Shown piece after piece: positions 1 to 8,809 of a DNA stretch of 64,000 bases. This DNA is from Spirosoma oryzicola (GTDB lineage Bacteria > Bacteroidota > Bacteroidia > Cytophagales > Spirosomataceae), in NCBI RefSeq assembly GCF_021233055.1, contig NZ_CP089538.1, forward strand, positions 5,472,501 to 5,536,500, written 5' to 3'. The stretch's first letter is position 1; every line of letters starts with the position of its first letter. Made by a program: the position numbers and the translations under genes. The notes under the pieces were generated by a model. That model saw nothing but the letters and a program-made list of their open reading frames with translations. It did no database searches and was not told the DNA's origin.

Positions 1-509
1 TCAATTACTTTTTCAAATTCAGGCAACGATTTACCTGTGCTTAACTGCTGTTATAGACAAAGCTTGTGCCATAATTTTCTCAAAAATGCGAATCAACTGG
101 TCATTAGATAAAAATCCCCGTCCGCAGAGCAGATGGGGATTGGGGCACTAATCCAACGTGACAATACTTGGGCTACCTTTTCATTGCCACTACCTGAAAA
201 TAAAGAACAAAAAGGATCAACCGCAAGTGAGTAATAACTTATTAATTAACTGGTACGTATTTTTTTTTACAAGACGGTAGTCAAGTTACCCAACAGAAAC
301 TTATAGTTGAGCGAAGGCTACTAATGACAGTATTAATTGTCTAGACCTGACGTGTGAGCAGAACAGAGCCGGAACACCATCCTTATAAATAGACTGCTAG
401 TTATTAACAGATCGCCCCCACCACACGATCTTTGAAAAAGCAGCTTTGCTACACTCACTCATACACAATCAGTACATAGCCCGAAAGTACTTAAGCAAGC
501 TAAACCGCA
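1..509. other. Non-coding left edge
   Basis: No supported gene. On the plus strand the first 111 bases are open from the window edge to a TAA at 109-111, too short and unrecognisable to call; it could be the tail of a gene starting outside the window. A terminator-like hairpin follows at once (113-141). The rest, up to the TetR stop, is AT-rich with no clear ORF, repeat or RNA. Confidence 0.4.
113..141. terminator. Terminator-like hairpin
   Basis: Arms AATCCCC (113-119) and GGGGATT (135-141) pair perfectly around a 15-base loop. It lies just after the open frame that ends at 111 on the plus strand, so it may end that putative upstream gene. There is no T-run on the plus side. Confidence 0.35.
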
Positions 510-1178
510 TCACCAAGCGCTGACCGACAAATTCACTAACTTGGTAGTAATGTTTGTATTGGAGGAGTCAATGGCTGACCGACCAACAGCTTTGTAGATA
601 ATTGAGACTGCTTTCTCTATCCGCTGCCATCCCTCTTCACTACGCAGATCAATGCCGATAACAGTCCGGTCGTTTTGAGCCTGGATTGTTAAGTAAGAGA
701 GCGCACCTAAGATTATAGCGGAAATAGCGTGGTAATCACAGCCTTTGATAAAAGCAAGTTGATCGACCAGGTGCGTAAGCTCGCCATCCTGCGCTTTGCT
801 AATCACATCCGCGAGCGGGTCGTTGTCTTTTACGCCTGCTTTAAACAATTCGCGAGCTGAGCGCGAGACGCGGATGTGGCGAAAAAGTTGCAACGATTGA
901 GACGACCATAAATTCGCTAAATCTCCGGGATGCGCTGGCTGTATTTGCTCCAACCATGCAGGTGTATAGTGCGGAAACATCCGGCCCATTCGTACAAAGT
1001 ATTCCAGCAAACCATCTACACCACCAAAATATCGGTATATCAACGCTTTGCTTACGCCTGCTCGTTCAGCAATAAGGTTGATACTAACGGCTTCGGTACC
1101 CCCTTCTGCCAAAATTTGCTCTAAAGTATCGATAATACGCTGGCTGGTCAAAACTCGATTTCGTACCATTTTTTTCAT
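510..1178 (-). CDS. TetR/AcrR family transcriptional regulator
   Basis: Predicted DNA-binding repressor of 222 residues. The N-terminal ~55 residues form a TetR helix-turn-helix (AERAGVSKALIYRYFGG), followed by a helical ligand/dimerisation domain of family-typical length. ATG start at 1178. The gene stands alone: neighbours on either side are long non-coding gaps, so the usual divergently encoded target gene is not visible here. A CAAAGATA at 1249-1256 (TATCTTTG on the coding strand) resembles a Bacteroidota -7 element, but no TTG lies at the expected distance. The ligand cannot be inferred. Confidence 0.88.
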   Translation of the reverse strand: MKKMVRNRVLTSQRIIDTLEQILAEGGTEAVSINLIAERAGVSKALIYRYFGGVDGLLEYFVRMGRMFPHYTPAWLEQIQPAHPGDLANLWSSQSLQLFRHIRVSRSARELFKAGVKDNDPLADVISKAQDGELTHLVDQLAFIKGCDYHAISAIILGALSYLTIQAQNDRTVIGIDLRSEEGWQRIEKAVSIIYKAVGRSAIDSSNTNITTKLVNLSVSAW

Positions 1179-1784
1179 ACTCGTTTCTCGCAGGTTAAAT
1201 GATTTGCTCGCTTTATGCCAGCATGTATGCCTATTGAATCTATATTTTCAAAGATAAAAAACATCCGTTCTTTTTATTTACATTTTTTATCTATCGGTAA
1301 CTATATTTAAAATAAGTGACTTACTTTTTAATTTAATTAATAGAAATAATAGTAAGTTCAGTTTTATTTTTGGCCGACGGGGCGTGTGTATGGCAGTAAG
1401 CGTAGCAACTTATAAAACCTTTTATGCACGCTTTTGTGAACCGGTTGAGTCTGAAATTTGCAACAGTTGATGCAGCTCTAATGTAGTGCTTTATAGACCG
1501 ACCAATTTGTCTCATCAAACGTAGCAAGAACAAGAAAAAGTCTTTGCTTGTGACTACATCCAACTTGTCATATTGAGATCGTTTGCTTGAAGAAATACGA
1601 GCGTTTATCTACATTGGCCTGCATAATGATTACTAAAGTATTCAAATAGACAGTTTGATGCTTATTGAAGCAACCATTACACTAGTAGCACAGGCGCTAT
1701 TATAAACCGAGTAGCAGATGATGATGAGAGGTAATAGCTTATAAACTGCGGTAGTCTATTGGCAGTAAAAGCCAATTCAGTTTC

Positions 1785-1826
1785 CACAAATAAGCCAGAA
1801 CGCATATGCGTTCTGGCTTATTTGTG
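1785..1826. repeat. Perfect 42-bp palindrome
   Basis: Two 21-base arms with no loop, centred on CGCATATGCG; every position from 1785 to 1826 pairs. The first 14 bases, CACAAATAAGCCAG, recur at 2066-2079 in a second hairpin. It could be a bidirectional terminator, a cruciform or a dimer-binding operator. It lacks the T-run expected of a plain intrinsic terminator, although TTATTTGTG ends each arm. Confidence 0.9.
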
Positions 1827-1861
1827 TCTATCTATTACGTATTGTCTGTAATTTAAACAGT

Positions 1862-2038
1862 AAGTCGTTGCAGGCAGGCTTTATTGTTGAGTGAACGGCA
1901 AAACAAGAAAATAAACCTAGTAAACATTAAGTAGAATTTGTTAATACATGGAAAAAGAAGTTAATACAAATCTTCGCTTATTGTTTGTCTATTTCGTTAC
2001 GTGTAAATCAGCCGGGCAGCCTGCTTGCAGTTCGACTT
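1862..2038. repeat. Candidate MITE-like or RNA element with inverted ends
   Basis: The ends are imperfect inverted repeats: AAGTCGTTGCAGGCAGGCT (1862-1880) against the complement of 2018-2038, matching at AAGTCG and TGCA(G/A)GCAGGCT. The 137-bp interior has no coding potential. It may be a short non-autonomous element or a long-stem RNA. No convincing target-site duplication is visible, so the call is tentative. Confidence 0.3.
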
Positions 2039-2071
2039 AATATTTTGATTTAAAAGCCTTGTTAACACAAA

Positions 2072-2100
2072 TAAGCCAGGCTACAAAGCAACCTGGCTTA
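2072..2100. terminator. Hairpin sharing a 14-mer with the 42-bp palindrome
   Basis: TAAGCCAGG (2072-2080) pairs with CCTGGCTTA (2092-2100) around an 11-base loop. CACAAATAAGCCAG at 2066-2079 is identical to the start of the palindrome at 1785. No gene reads directly into it. Confidence 0.45.
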
Positions 2101-2184
2101 CCCACTCCACTACTTTTTATGTACTTCTTTAACCAAGTATCTTTGTGGATTGCCCACAGTAGTGAGGATTTGGATCAAAAGAAA

Positions 2185-2206
2185 ACCCCTACTGAATAGC
2201 AGGGGT
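2185..2206. terminator. Terminator-like hairpin
   Basis: ACCCCT (2185-2190) pairs with AGGGGT (2201-2206). It lies 190 bp upstream of the nuclease start on the plus strand, with no coding gene reading into it. Confidence 0.35.
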
Positions 2207-2394
2207 CTTGTGTGTGCGAATGGTGCCTCATCACAGCTTTATACTGGAACCAAAACCTCACATTCTTAACAATGTTTAAACAACCTATACAACGGGAAAA
2301 TCTAACTTGATACTTCGTAGTGCACTTACTTTATCAGCCTTTATAGACAGCTCTACGCTATCCTGTTTTATCAGCATAACTAACTTTACCCATT

Positions 2395-3327
2395 ATGAAG
2401 CGGCTTTTTCAGTCAATTCTTGTTTTTATTGGACTCGTGTTTATCACTTTACCGGCTGCGCTTGGCTGGAACAAAGCTACTCACATGGCGATTGGGGCTA
2501 TGGCTTACCAAGAGCTGAATACCACTTCACCCCAACTGCTACCCAAGCTATTGACTATTCTTAAGCAACACCCGTACTTTCAGAACCGATGGGCTCCTCA
2601 AATGGCCGCGCTTAAACTGTCGCAACAGGAGCAGGATGAGTACCTGTTTATGCTAGCGGCTCGCTGGCCTGATGACGTGAAAGGAACAGATCCTTATCAT
2701 GATCACTTCAGTTGGCATTTCATCAACTATGTTTATGCACCACAACAGGGTATTGCTCGTAGCGACAGTGCGTTACCAACCGGCGAAACGATCTTACAAG
2801 CCTACGCATTAAACAGACAGTTACTTAAAAGTAATGTGGCCGACAGTTCTAAAGCGATTGCTCTGTGCTGGCTCTTTCACCTCACTGGTGACGTTCATAT
2901 GCCTTTGCATACATCAGCACTGGTTGGCACTCAATTTCCTCAGGGAGACAAAGGAGGCAACTTATTTAAAATAAAGCTTGCCTTGAGCAGCAACACCACC
3001 AATCTCCATTCCTTCTGGGACGGCATGCTGTTGAATTCGGATGATTATCACTCAGCCGATAGTTTAGCAACCCAGGAACGAGCAGCGTTTTCGCGAACTC
3101 AGTTGCCACAGTTGGGTAATCTGGACCTTATCGATTGGTCAAAGGAAAGCTTTCAATTGGCGCAAGACAATGTATATCGAAATAACACCTTGCAGGCTGG
3201 TTCCGAAACAGAAGGATCGGTGTTGCCACCAGACTACATAGCTACCGTCAAGCCCATTGCCCGGCGCCAGGTCGCTCTGGCAGGTTATCGGCTCGCAGAC
3301 GAACTCGTAGCAGACCTATCAAACTAG
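2395..3327 (+). CDS. S1/P1 family nuclease, secreted
   Basis: Zinc-dependent single-strand nuclease/3'-nucleotidase family, 310 residues. A hydrophobic signal peptide covers residues 1-24. Predicted cleavage leaves Trp25 as the mature N-terminus, as in P1 nuclease, where that residue's backbone binds zinc. Further ligand motifs follow in family order: His30 (WNKATH), WPDD, HFSWHFINY, HLTGDVHMPLH, DKGGN and NLHSFWDG. All expected metal ligands appear present. ATG start at 2395; an upstream overlapping frame is a shadow. It stands alone, and the likely role is extracellular or periplasmic nucleic-acid breakdown for phosphate or nucleoside scavenging (inference). Confidence 0.93.
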   Translation: MKRLFQSILVFIGLVFITLPAALGWNKATHMAIGAMAYQELNTTSPQLLPKLLTILKQHPYFQNRWAPQMAALKLSQQEQDEYLFMLAARWPDDVKGTDPYHDHFSWHFINYVYAPQQGIARSDSALPTGETILQAYALNRQLLKSNVADSSKAIALCWLFHLTGDVHMPLHTSALVGTQFPQGDKGGNLFKIKLALSSNTTNLHSFWDGMLLNSDDYHSADSLATQERAAFSRTQLPQLGNLDLIDWSKESFQLAQDNVYRNNTLQAGSETEGSVLPPDYIATVKPIARRQVALAGYRLADELVADLSN

Positions 3328-4117
3328 CTGCATAAGCCTTTCGCTATAGCATCTTCTGGAAGCTATGTTCTTCTTATTAGTTAATAGTCGTGCAACCAAG
3401 GCCCTTAGATTTCTGCGATAAAACGTAGCATCAACAGTAACATAACTGTTTCGCTTACAAAGTATTGCCAAATGGTTCCTATTGTGACGAGTGGATCATC
3501 TGTTAGTCGTAACTGATGAGACTTCGGGTAAACTTCCTTACCGTTTCGATTCGTCTCTTTGCATTAATTCTATCCACATCTGTTTATTAACGTTCTGTAG
3601 TATAGCCCTGTAGAAGATCGCAAGGCTATACTACTTTACAATATTTGTTGATAGGACTCACACCTGGTATAGTGTAACAAACGTAGTTACCAAACAACGA
3701 TACAATTCTGTGTCAATAAAGCGTGTTGAACCCAATCGCGGAAAGCTGTCTGCAAACCCCTTCTAGCTATACGGATAACTTCTGGTAAATATGATGTCGA
3801 ATCCATTGACTCAGAACAGGAGGTAGCAAAAAGTACACTTGGTGAGGTTATTTATTAAAGAGTATACATGCCGCTCAATATATTTACATAATTGTATCAG
3901 TAGTAACGCTCCATAGGCGCTACTTATTTATTATTTCGCCATTGTGGCATATTTACACATTAGAAACACATTAAATACGGATTATACTACAAAAAGTATA
4001 TGTTAATACTTGTAGCGCAATTGAATTGTATACTTTTTATGTTGCTTAATCGAATAAATATATAGTTACCATAGTTGTGTTAGCTAGTCTCAACTTAAAC
4101 TAGCTAATGACCTACCT
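3328..4117. other. Long AT-rich gap upstream of the sigma factor
   Basis: 790 bp without a supported gene. It holds a hairpin at 3597-3634 and, nearer the sigma factor, an inverted pair AAAAAGTATA (3991-4000) and TATACTTTTT (4029-4038), which could be a regulatory dyad. No Bacteroidota promoter with both elements was found. Confidence 0.45.
3597..3634. terminator. Hairpin downstream of the S1/P1 nuclease
   Basis: Perfect 11-bp arms GTAGTATAGCC (3597-3607) and GGCTATACTAC (3624-3634), followed on the plus strand by TTTACAATATTTG. It is 270 bp beyond the nuclease stop, so it may end that transcript. The T-run is weak. Confidence 0.4.
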
Positions 4118-4672
4118 ATGAAAAAAGCCAGGCTAGCCGATGAGCAACTGGTTAACTCGTTTCAAAACACGAATTCACCTGATAGCTTTGAAGCACTTTA
4201 TAGTCGGTATGTGAGTAAAGTTTACCACAAATGCCTTTCCATTACCAAGGATTCTGAAGCCGCTCAGGACTATACGCAAGACATTTTTATTAAAGTATTC
4301 AATAAGCTGGACTCCTTCCAGAACCAGTCTACTTTCTCAACTTGGCTTTACTCTATTGCCCATAATTATTGTCTGGATCAGCTTCGGATCAGTAAACGCC
4401 TGACAACAGAGCCGTTATCAGACGAACAAGCGAACGGCCTTCCCGAAACCAGTTCGGCTTTTGTGCTCGAAGAACGTATCGAAGAGCTTGAAGGCGTACT
4501 TAATCAGCTACCCAAAGAGGAGGTCAAGCTGTTACGACAGAAACATGAACAAGGATTATCCATCCGGGCGCTCAGCCAACAGTATGGCATTTCGGAAAGT
4601 GCAGTTAAAATGCGGCTTAAGCGCTCGCGGGAGAAGCTTCAAAAACTGTACGCAAAGCAGCTTCTGGAGTAA
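4118..4672 (+). CDS. RNA polymerase sigma factor, ECF (sigma-70) family
   Basis: A 184-residue extracytoplasmic-function sigma factor. Region 2 spans about residues 20-95 (FEALYSRYVSKVY, then the QDIFIKVFNKL helix and STWLYSIAHNYCLDQLR). Region 4 is at about 125-180 with the helix-turn-helix ALSQQYGISESAVKMRLKR. It directs RNA polymerase to a specific promoter set. No recognisable anti-sigma gene lies beside it. The next gene is convergent and starts its stop codon 8 bp away, so regulation may come from elsewhere or from the AT-rich upstream dyad. Confidence 0.95.
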   Translation: MKKARLADEQLVNSFQNTNSPDSFEALYSRYVSKVYHKCLSITKDSEAAQDYTQDIFIKVFNKLDSFQNQSTFSTWLYSIAHNYCLDQLRISKRLTTEPLSDEQANGLPETSSAFVLEERIEELEGVLNQLPKEEVKLLRQKHEQGLSIRALSQQYGISESAVKMRLKRSREKLQKLYAKQLLE

Positions 4673-4680
4673 CCGACAAG

Positions 4681-5112
4681 CTAATTAACCAGCCACTGAA
4701 TTCGCTGATTCTGTTCCTGTAAACGCAAGGTATGCCTGTGGAGCCGTTCAACATCGCTGGCTGTCAAGGCAAGGTTCTGCGGTTTGTTCATCTCGTTAAG
4801 CATACAGCGCAGCTCAGCCAGCATATTCTGACGGATCGTTTCCATCTCTTTTACCGAATGCTGCTCATCCATAGCCACGAGCTGAATAGTAACGTCAGCC
4901 ATGACCTGCTTTCTTAATTCAATGGATTGCTCCAGCAAATGGTACAAATCCTTGAACGTACTGATAGCCTGACGCCAATCCTCTAACAGAGTAGGCAGAT
5001 CTCCCAGCCTCAGCTGGGCCTGTAGCCCATTCCGGCCTGGAGAGGTACTATTGACTCTTTTGTTTAACATTATCAATCGTATTACTCTGTTTAGATCAAA
5101 ACTTCTAAACAT
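4681..5112 (-). CDS. Hypothetical helical protein
   Basis: About 143 residues, not recognised. The frame also allows a GTG two codons upstream (5118) and an ATG at 5070; I chose the ATG at 5112. The protein is rich in Leu, Gln, Glu and Arg with no Trp-rich core or signal peptide, and reads as mostly alpha-helix with possible coiled coil in the C-terminal half. It converges with the ECF sigma gene with only an 8-bp gap and no terminator between them, so transcripts probably overlap at their 3' ends. A regulatory link to the sigma factor is conceivable but unsupported. Confidence 0.6.
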   Translation of the reverse strand: MFRSFDLNRVIRLIMLNKRVNSTSPGRNGLQAQLRLGDLPTLLEDWRQAISTFKDLYHLLEQSIELRKQVMADVTIQLVAMDEQHSVKEMETIRQNMLAELRCMLNEMNKPQNLALTASDVERLHRHTLRLQEQNQRIQWLVN

Positions 5113-5370
5113 CGTCACACATCTTTATTAGATGCTCTCTACTTTGTTTTTGCCTTACCTCTGCTCTTTCTGACTGGCTTCGTCCCCTCATTAGTACAAC
5201 CGCAATCACGTTGGTAGCTGCAAAAAAATGGCCCGTCAGTTGCCACTAGCAGGTGATTGCCACAAACCGACCACATAAGTTTCCGGCTTCTTAGTAGACT
5301 CTTACGAACAGGCCTCAAATTACCTTAACAGCCGAGCTTCTCCAAGCTGTCTCTATTCATTATCAGTCGT

Positions 5371-6150
5371 TTATTGCTTCTTCGTAAAGTCAAGGTTGTA
5401 CAGTACGTTTACCCAGATACCACTGTTGAGTTCAACAACCGACCGACTGGAGGCCGGGTCTGGGTCAGCATGTTGCCTGATTTGATAGAGATAGTTTAGC
5501 TCTAGTTTGGCATTGTTAGTAAATTGATAGCCCAGGCCACTAGACAAGCGGTTCTGATTAAAAACGTTGTCATTCACGTTTCGACCAAACCCTATAAATA
5601 ATTCATCAAAGGCATTCAAATACCATTCTTTATCCTCAATTGTTTTGCCCTGTAGCGGAAATTCCAGCGATAATTGATAGCGGATACGGTTTTGATATTC
5701 CCACTCCTGTACAGCCCCCTGACCGCTCTGGTCACGCGAGCCCAACCAGCGCTGCTCTAACCGAAGGCGATGTGTCAGCCCCAAACGACCCAGTTGGTCC
5801 TTCAGCGAGATATCTTCATAAAGTCTGTTTTCCGGCTCCGCACGGCCCATTACCTCCGGATAGTTACCATAACGATAGCTTTGAAAATAAGTATACCCTC
5901 CCGACACTTCCACGCGTTCGGTTAGTGTACGAACGAACCCCAGCCGTGCCAATAGCTGTTGCGGCTGTTGTACCCAGTCAACCCGGCGTTCCTGGAACTC
6001 GGTATGAATTGCCCATTTTTTTGCGATCTGATGATCGCCAGCGTAAACAAACCAACATAACGTATTCGCATCCTTTAATCGGGATGCCTGCCCTAAACAG
6101 GTAAGTGTACCAGCCAGTCCAACAAGGCCAGTCAATAAGAGGTGCTTCAT
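5371..6150 (-). CDS. DUF2490 family outer-membrane-like protein
   Basis: About 259 residues starting at the ATG at 6150; the longer frame would begin with TTG. A signal peptide (MKHLLLTGLVGLAGTLTCLGQA) leads into a protein with alternating aromatic/polar strands such as KWAIHTEFQERR, RVEVSGGYTYFQSY, HRLRLEQRW and AKLELNYLYQIRQ, as in DUF2490 proteins predicted to form an outer-membrane beta-barrel. The C-terminus FTKKQ is slightly past a terminal beta-strand. Function unknown. It is divergent from the antiporter gene, sharing a 280-bp upstream region. Confidence 0.85.
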   Translation of the reverse strand: MKHLLLTGLVGLAGTLTCLGQASRLKDANTLCWFVYAGDHQIAKKWAIHTEFQERRVDWVQQPQQLLARLGFVRTLTERVEVSGGYTYFQSYRYGNYPEVMGRAEPENRLYEDISLKDQLGRLGLTHRLRLEQRWLGSRDQSGQGAVQEWEYQNRIRYQLSLEFPLQGKTIEDKEWYLNAFDELFIGFGRNVNDNVFNQNRLSSGLGYQFTNNAKLELNYLYQIRQHADPDPASSRSVVELNSGIWVNVLYNLDFTKKQ

Positions 6151-6239
6151 GCGCAATGAGATAAACAGCAGATAGCTTATTTGCTTTTGATGGATAAGCA
6201 GTCAGAGTAGGCACGAAAACAACAATTCAGTTTGAGCCT

Positions 6240-6251
6240 AACAAATTTGTT
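6240..6251. promoter_or_regulatory. Small palindrome in a divergent promoter region
   Basis: AACAAATTTGTT is a perfect 12-bp palindrome between the divergent DUF2490 and antiporter genes. It could be an operator; no regulator can be assigned. Confidence 0.25.
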
Positions 6252-6430
6252 TGTATACTGAAGCCATAATCCTGCTCTTATAACCTGTGCAATCCAGCCG
6301 TTTGTTTTAACGCGGTCGAAGCTCCTATTGGAAAGTACAGCGTCGTTTGGTTGTTCGAAGGTGTACGAGCAGTTTCCATTCGGAGAATTCCAAAAAGCGT
6401 TTCAACCGCTGCATCTTATGCAATAAGCTT

Positions 6431-8056
6431 ATGTCAGGACAACTACACAACCTTATTTTTCTCTGTTTAGGTTTGGTCTTTAGTGTCTCCCTACTGGTCA
6501 TCGTTGCTCAGAAAGTAAAGATAGCTTACCCTGTTTTTCTGGTATTAGCTGGTTTAGCCGTAAGCTTCGTACCCATTGTTCCAGCTATACACATTGATCC
6601 GGAATTAGTTTTTGTGGTCATACTACCGCCCATCTTGTTCGATGCCGCAAATAATATGTCTCTCAAAGCCTTGTGGAAATGGCGACGAATTATCAGCGTA
6701 ATGGCTCTGGGCTTTGTCTTGTTCACGGCAACTGCCGTTGCCTTTGTTAGTTACTGGCTTATCCCCGGCTTTACGCTTAGTCAAGGCTTCTTACTGGGCG
6801 CCATCATATCGCCACCGGATGCCGCTGCTGCCGTTTCGGTATTAAGGTACACCCGGCTTCCTAAAAGCGTTGTTTCTATTCTCGAAGGAGAAAGTTTGCT
6901 CAACGATGCCACCAGCTTGACGCTGTTTCAGTTTGCGCTGGCCGCTATCACGACGCATAATTTCGTTTGGTTTGAAGCCGTAACTGGATTTGTTATCGTC
7001 GTGATTTCCGGCATTGGGATTGGTCTTGCCTTTGGTTTGTTATCGTATATCATTTATAAATGGCTACCAACCAATGCAAACGTTGACGTTGCTTTCTCAA
7101 TCGTTTTACCGTACCTGATGTACCTTTCGGCCGAAGCTGTTCATTCATCCGGCGTTCTGGCGGTAGTAAGTGGTGGACTGTTTACCGCTTATCAGGCTCA
7201 TTTTATTTTTTCGCACCAGAGTCGCTTAAAGGCAGCCGCTCTTTGGTCGTCGGTCGTCTTTATTCTGAATGCCGTCATTTTCTTCTTGATTGGTTTACAA
7301 CTTCCCGAAATCACCGAATCGATAAAGAGTATACCCGTTCTTACCGCATTCAACTATGCCCTGATTATTACACTGGTCGTCATTATCGTGCGAATTATAT
7401 CCGGCTTTACCAGTTCAGCATTTACCCGGTTTATCAGCCGGTATATTACGGTGGCTCAGAGCAATCCCGGCTGGCGGAACCCGATTATTATTGGCTGGGT
7501 CGGTATGAGGGGCGTTGTATCGTTAGCGTCCGCAGCTTCCATCCCTTTATTGTTACCCAATGGCCAGCCCTTTCCGGACCGAAATCTTTTCCTGTTCATT
7601 ACGTTTGTTGTCATCATTGTTACGCTGGTAGGCCAAGGTCTTTCGCTACCCTGGGTGATTCGCAAGGTGAAGCCCGAAGCATTTCCTAACGCGAAGTCTG
7701 ATGATCAGCAGCGGCTAGAAATCGAGTTGGAATTGTATCACGTCGCTTTCGATAAATTGACTTCAGGCTATGCGCTTGATATTCAGCACAATAGCCTGCT
7801 TGAGTACCGAGCTCAGTTCCTGAAACACAAGTTACAATTGTTGAAAGAAGCGAACAGCGATGACGGTACACGAGCAAGAGCGGTTCACTTGATCGGCCAC
7901 TTTCAACAGATTATGATGGAAGTAACGGAACAGGAACGCAAAAAACTACACTCTTTTCGGAAGCGGGCGGACTATGACGACGATGTAATCCGCGCTATTG
8001 AGCACAGACTAGATCTGGAGGAAGAACAATTACAAGAAGATAGCGACGATCTATAG
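6431..8056 (+). CDS. Na+/H+ antiporter, CPA1 family
   Basis: Monovalent cation/proton antiporter of the inner membrane, 541 residues from the ATG at 6431. A longer frame from 6347 adds 28 polar residues unlike a membrane start, so I reject it. About 12 hydrophobic segments span the first 420 residues. The ion-binding region is recognisable in SPPDAAAAVSVLR and EGESLLNDATSL, with WVGMRGVVSLASA further on, all hallmarks of CPA1 exchangers. A charged cytoplasmic tail of ~110 residues ends in DLEEEQLQEDSDDL. Likely role: pH and sodium homeostasis. Confidence 0.95.
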   Translation: MSGQLHNLIFLCLGLVFSVSLLVIVAQKVKIAYPVFLVLAGLAVSFVPIVPAIHIDPELVFVVILPPILFDAANNMSLKALWKWRRIISVMALGFVLFTATAVAFVSYWLIPGFTLSQGFLLGAIISPPDAAAAVSVLRYTRLPKSVVSILEGESLLNDATSLTLFQFALAAITTHNFVWFEAVTGFVIVVISGIGIGLAFGLLSYIIYKWLPTNANVDVAFSIVLPYLMYLSAEAVHSSGVLAVVSGGLFTAYQAHFIFSHQSRLKAAALWSSVVFILNAVIFFLIGLQLPEITESIKSIPVLTAFNYALIITLVVIIVRIISGFTSSAFTRFISRYITVAQSNPGWRNPIIIGWVGMRGVVSLASAASIPLLLPNGQPFPDRNLFLFITFVVIIVTLVGQGLSLPWVIRKVKPEAFPNAKSDDQQRLEIELELYHVAFDKLTSGYALDIQHNSLLEYRAQFLKHKLQLLKEANSDDGTRARAVHLIGHFQQIMMEVTEQERKKLHSFRKRADYDDDVIRAIEHRLDLEEEQLQEDSDDL

Positions 8057-8122
8057 TGCCGTTATCGTCAAAAAATCAAGTAAGTAATTCTTATTGGGTG
8101 AGCGTATACGTTCTTATCAAAT

Positions 8123-8332
8123 TTATTTAGCTAAGTTCTGGTGTTGATTGCAGCGATTTACCCAGATGGTTGTTACGCAAAGCATTGTAAAGCAATACAG
8201 CGGAAAAACAAATATAGGGATGTACTGCATCTGTTCCTGCATTAGCCATAGCGCAACATCAGAAAGGCTATAAGCCAGCGGAGGAATTGCTATCAATAAG
8301 ACAACGGCTATTACTTCGATTAAATATTTCAT
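8123..8332 (-). CDS. Small two-helix membrane protein
   Basis: 69 residues from the ATG at 8332; a longer frame to 8380 adds a Ser-rich stretch. Two hydrophobic helices (about residues 4-24 and 38-57) flank a short polar loop, ending in a basic/polar tail. Not recognised. It converges with the antiporter gene. Confidence 0.55.
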   Translation of the reverse strand: MKYLIEVIAVVLLIAIPPLAYSLSDVALWLMQEQMQYIPIFVFPLYCFTMLCVTTIWVNRCNQHQNLAK

Positions 8333-8809
8333 GACTGAGTTCGAAGACGAAAAGAGGTAAACTTTATTCAGCAACACCATTTACAAGAAGTAAGTTTAGT
8401 TGAATACCAAATTCATGTATATACATTATATACTATTTAAATTGACGTAGCGGCTAACGAACTGGTTGAATTCGCAACTAATCTAATCGCTTATCGAGAT
8501 CCTTTATACGCTATTAAAGTCTACAGTTGCTTGGGTTGATGGTAGCTAGTATAATCGTTGTCCCTCTCGGGGTATATCATCGCTTTAAAAGCCATCCAAT
8601 AGCAATAATCCCCGACAGCATTACTGACGGGGATTAGTTTTCAGTACGAAAGTCCCTGCCAAATCGTGGACTTGGCAGCGCTTGAAGTACCAACGGCGTC
8701 TATCTCGTTGTATACTATGCAAAGGTAATATAGCATCATTACAAGTATACTAAAGACAACCACAAATTAATTGACCGGCAACTTAAGGCCACATATTGGC
8801 TACTTCTGC
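8333..8809. other. Gap with a hairpin, no gene
   Basis: About 480 bp without a supported gene, AT-rich at 8400-8460. It holds the hairpin at 8606-8636 and nothing else recognisable. Confidence 0.4.
8606..8636. terminator. Terminator-like hairpin, likely 3' of the DUF72 gene
   Basis: TAATCCCCG (8606-8614) pairs with CGGGGATTA (8628-8636), with an inner CAG/CTG pairing. It lies about 170 bp past the DUF72 stop on the minus strand. A short GTTTT follows on the plus strand, where no gene reads in. Confidence 0.45.

Larger units (their letters stand above)
1179..2394. other. Long gap with nested palindromes
   Basis: About 1.2 kb with no supported gene. It contains the perfect palindrome 1785-1826, an imperfect inverted-repeat pair 1862-1880/2018-2038, a second hairpin 2072-2100 sharing a 14-mer with the first, and a terminator-like hairpin 2185-2206. 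A 76-codon minus ORF at 1333-1563 has no recognisable composition and is not called. Confidence 0.5.

Noticed and set aside
1333..1563. 76-codon minus-strand ORF
   Set aside because: Composition is erratic, there is no recognisable motif, the start is not clear and it lies in a long AT-rich gap. Chance ORF most likely.
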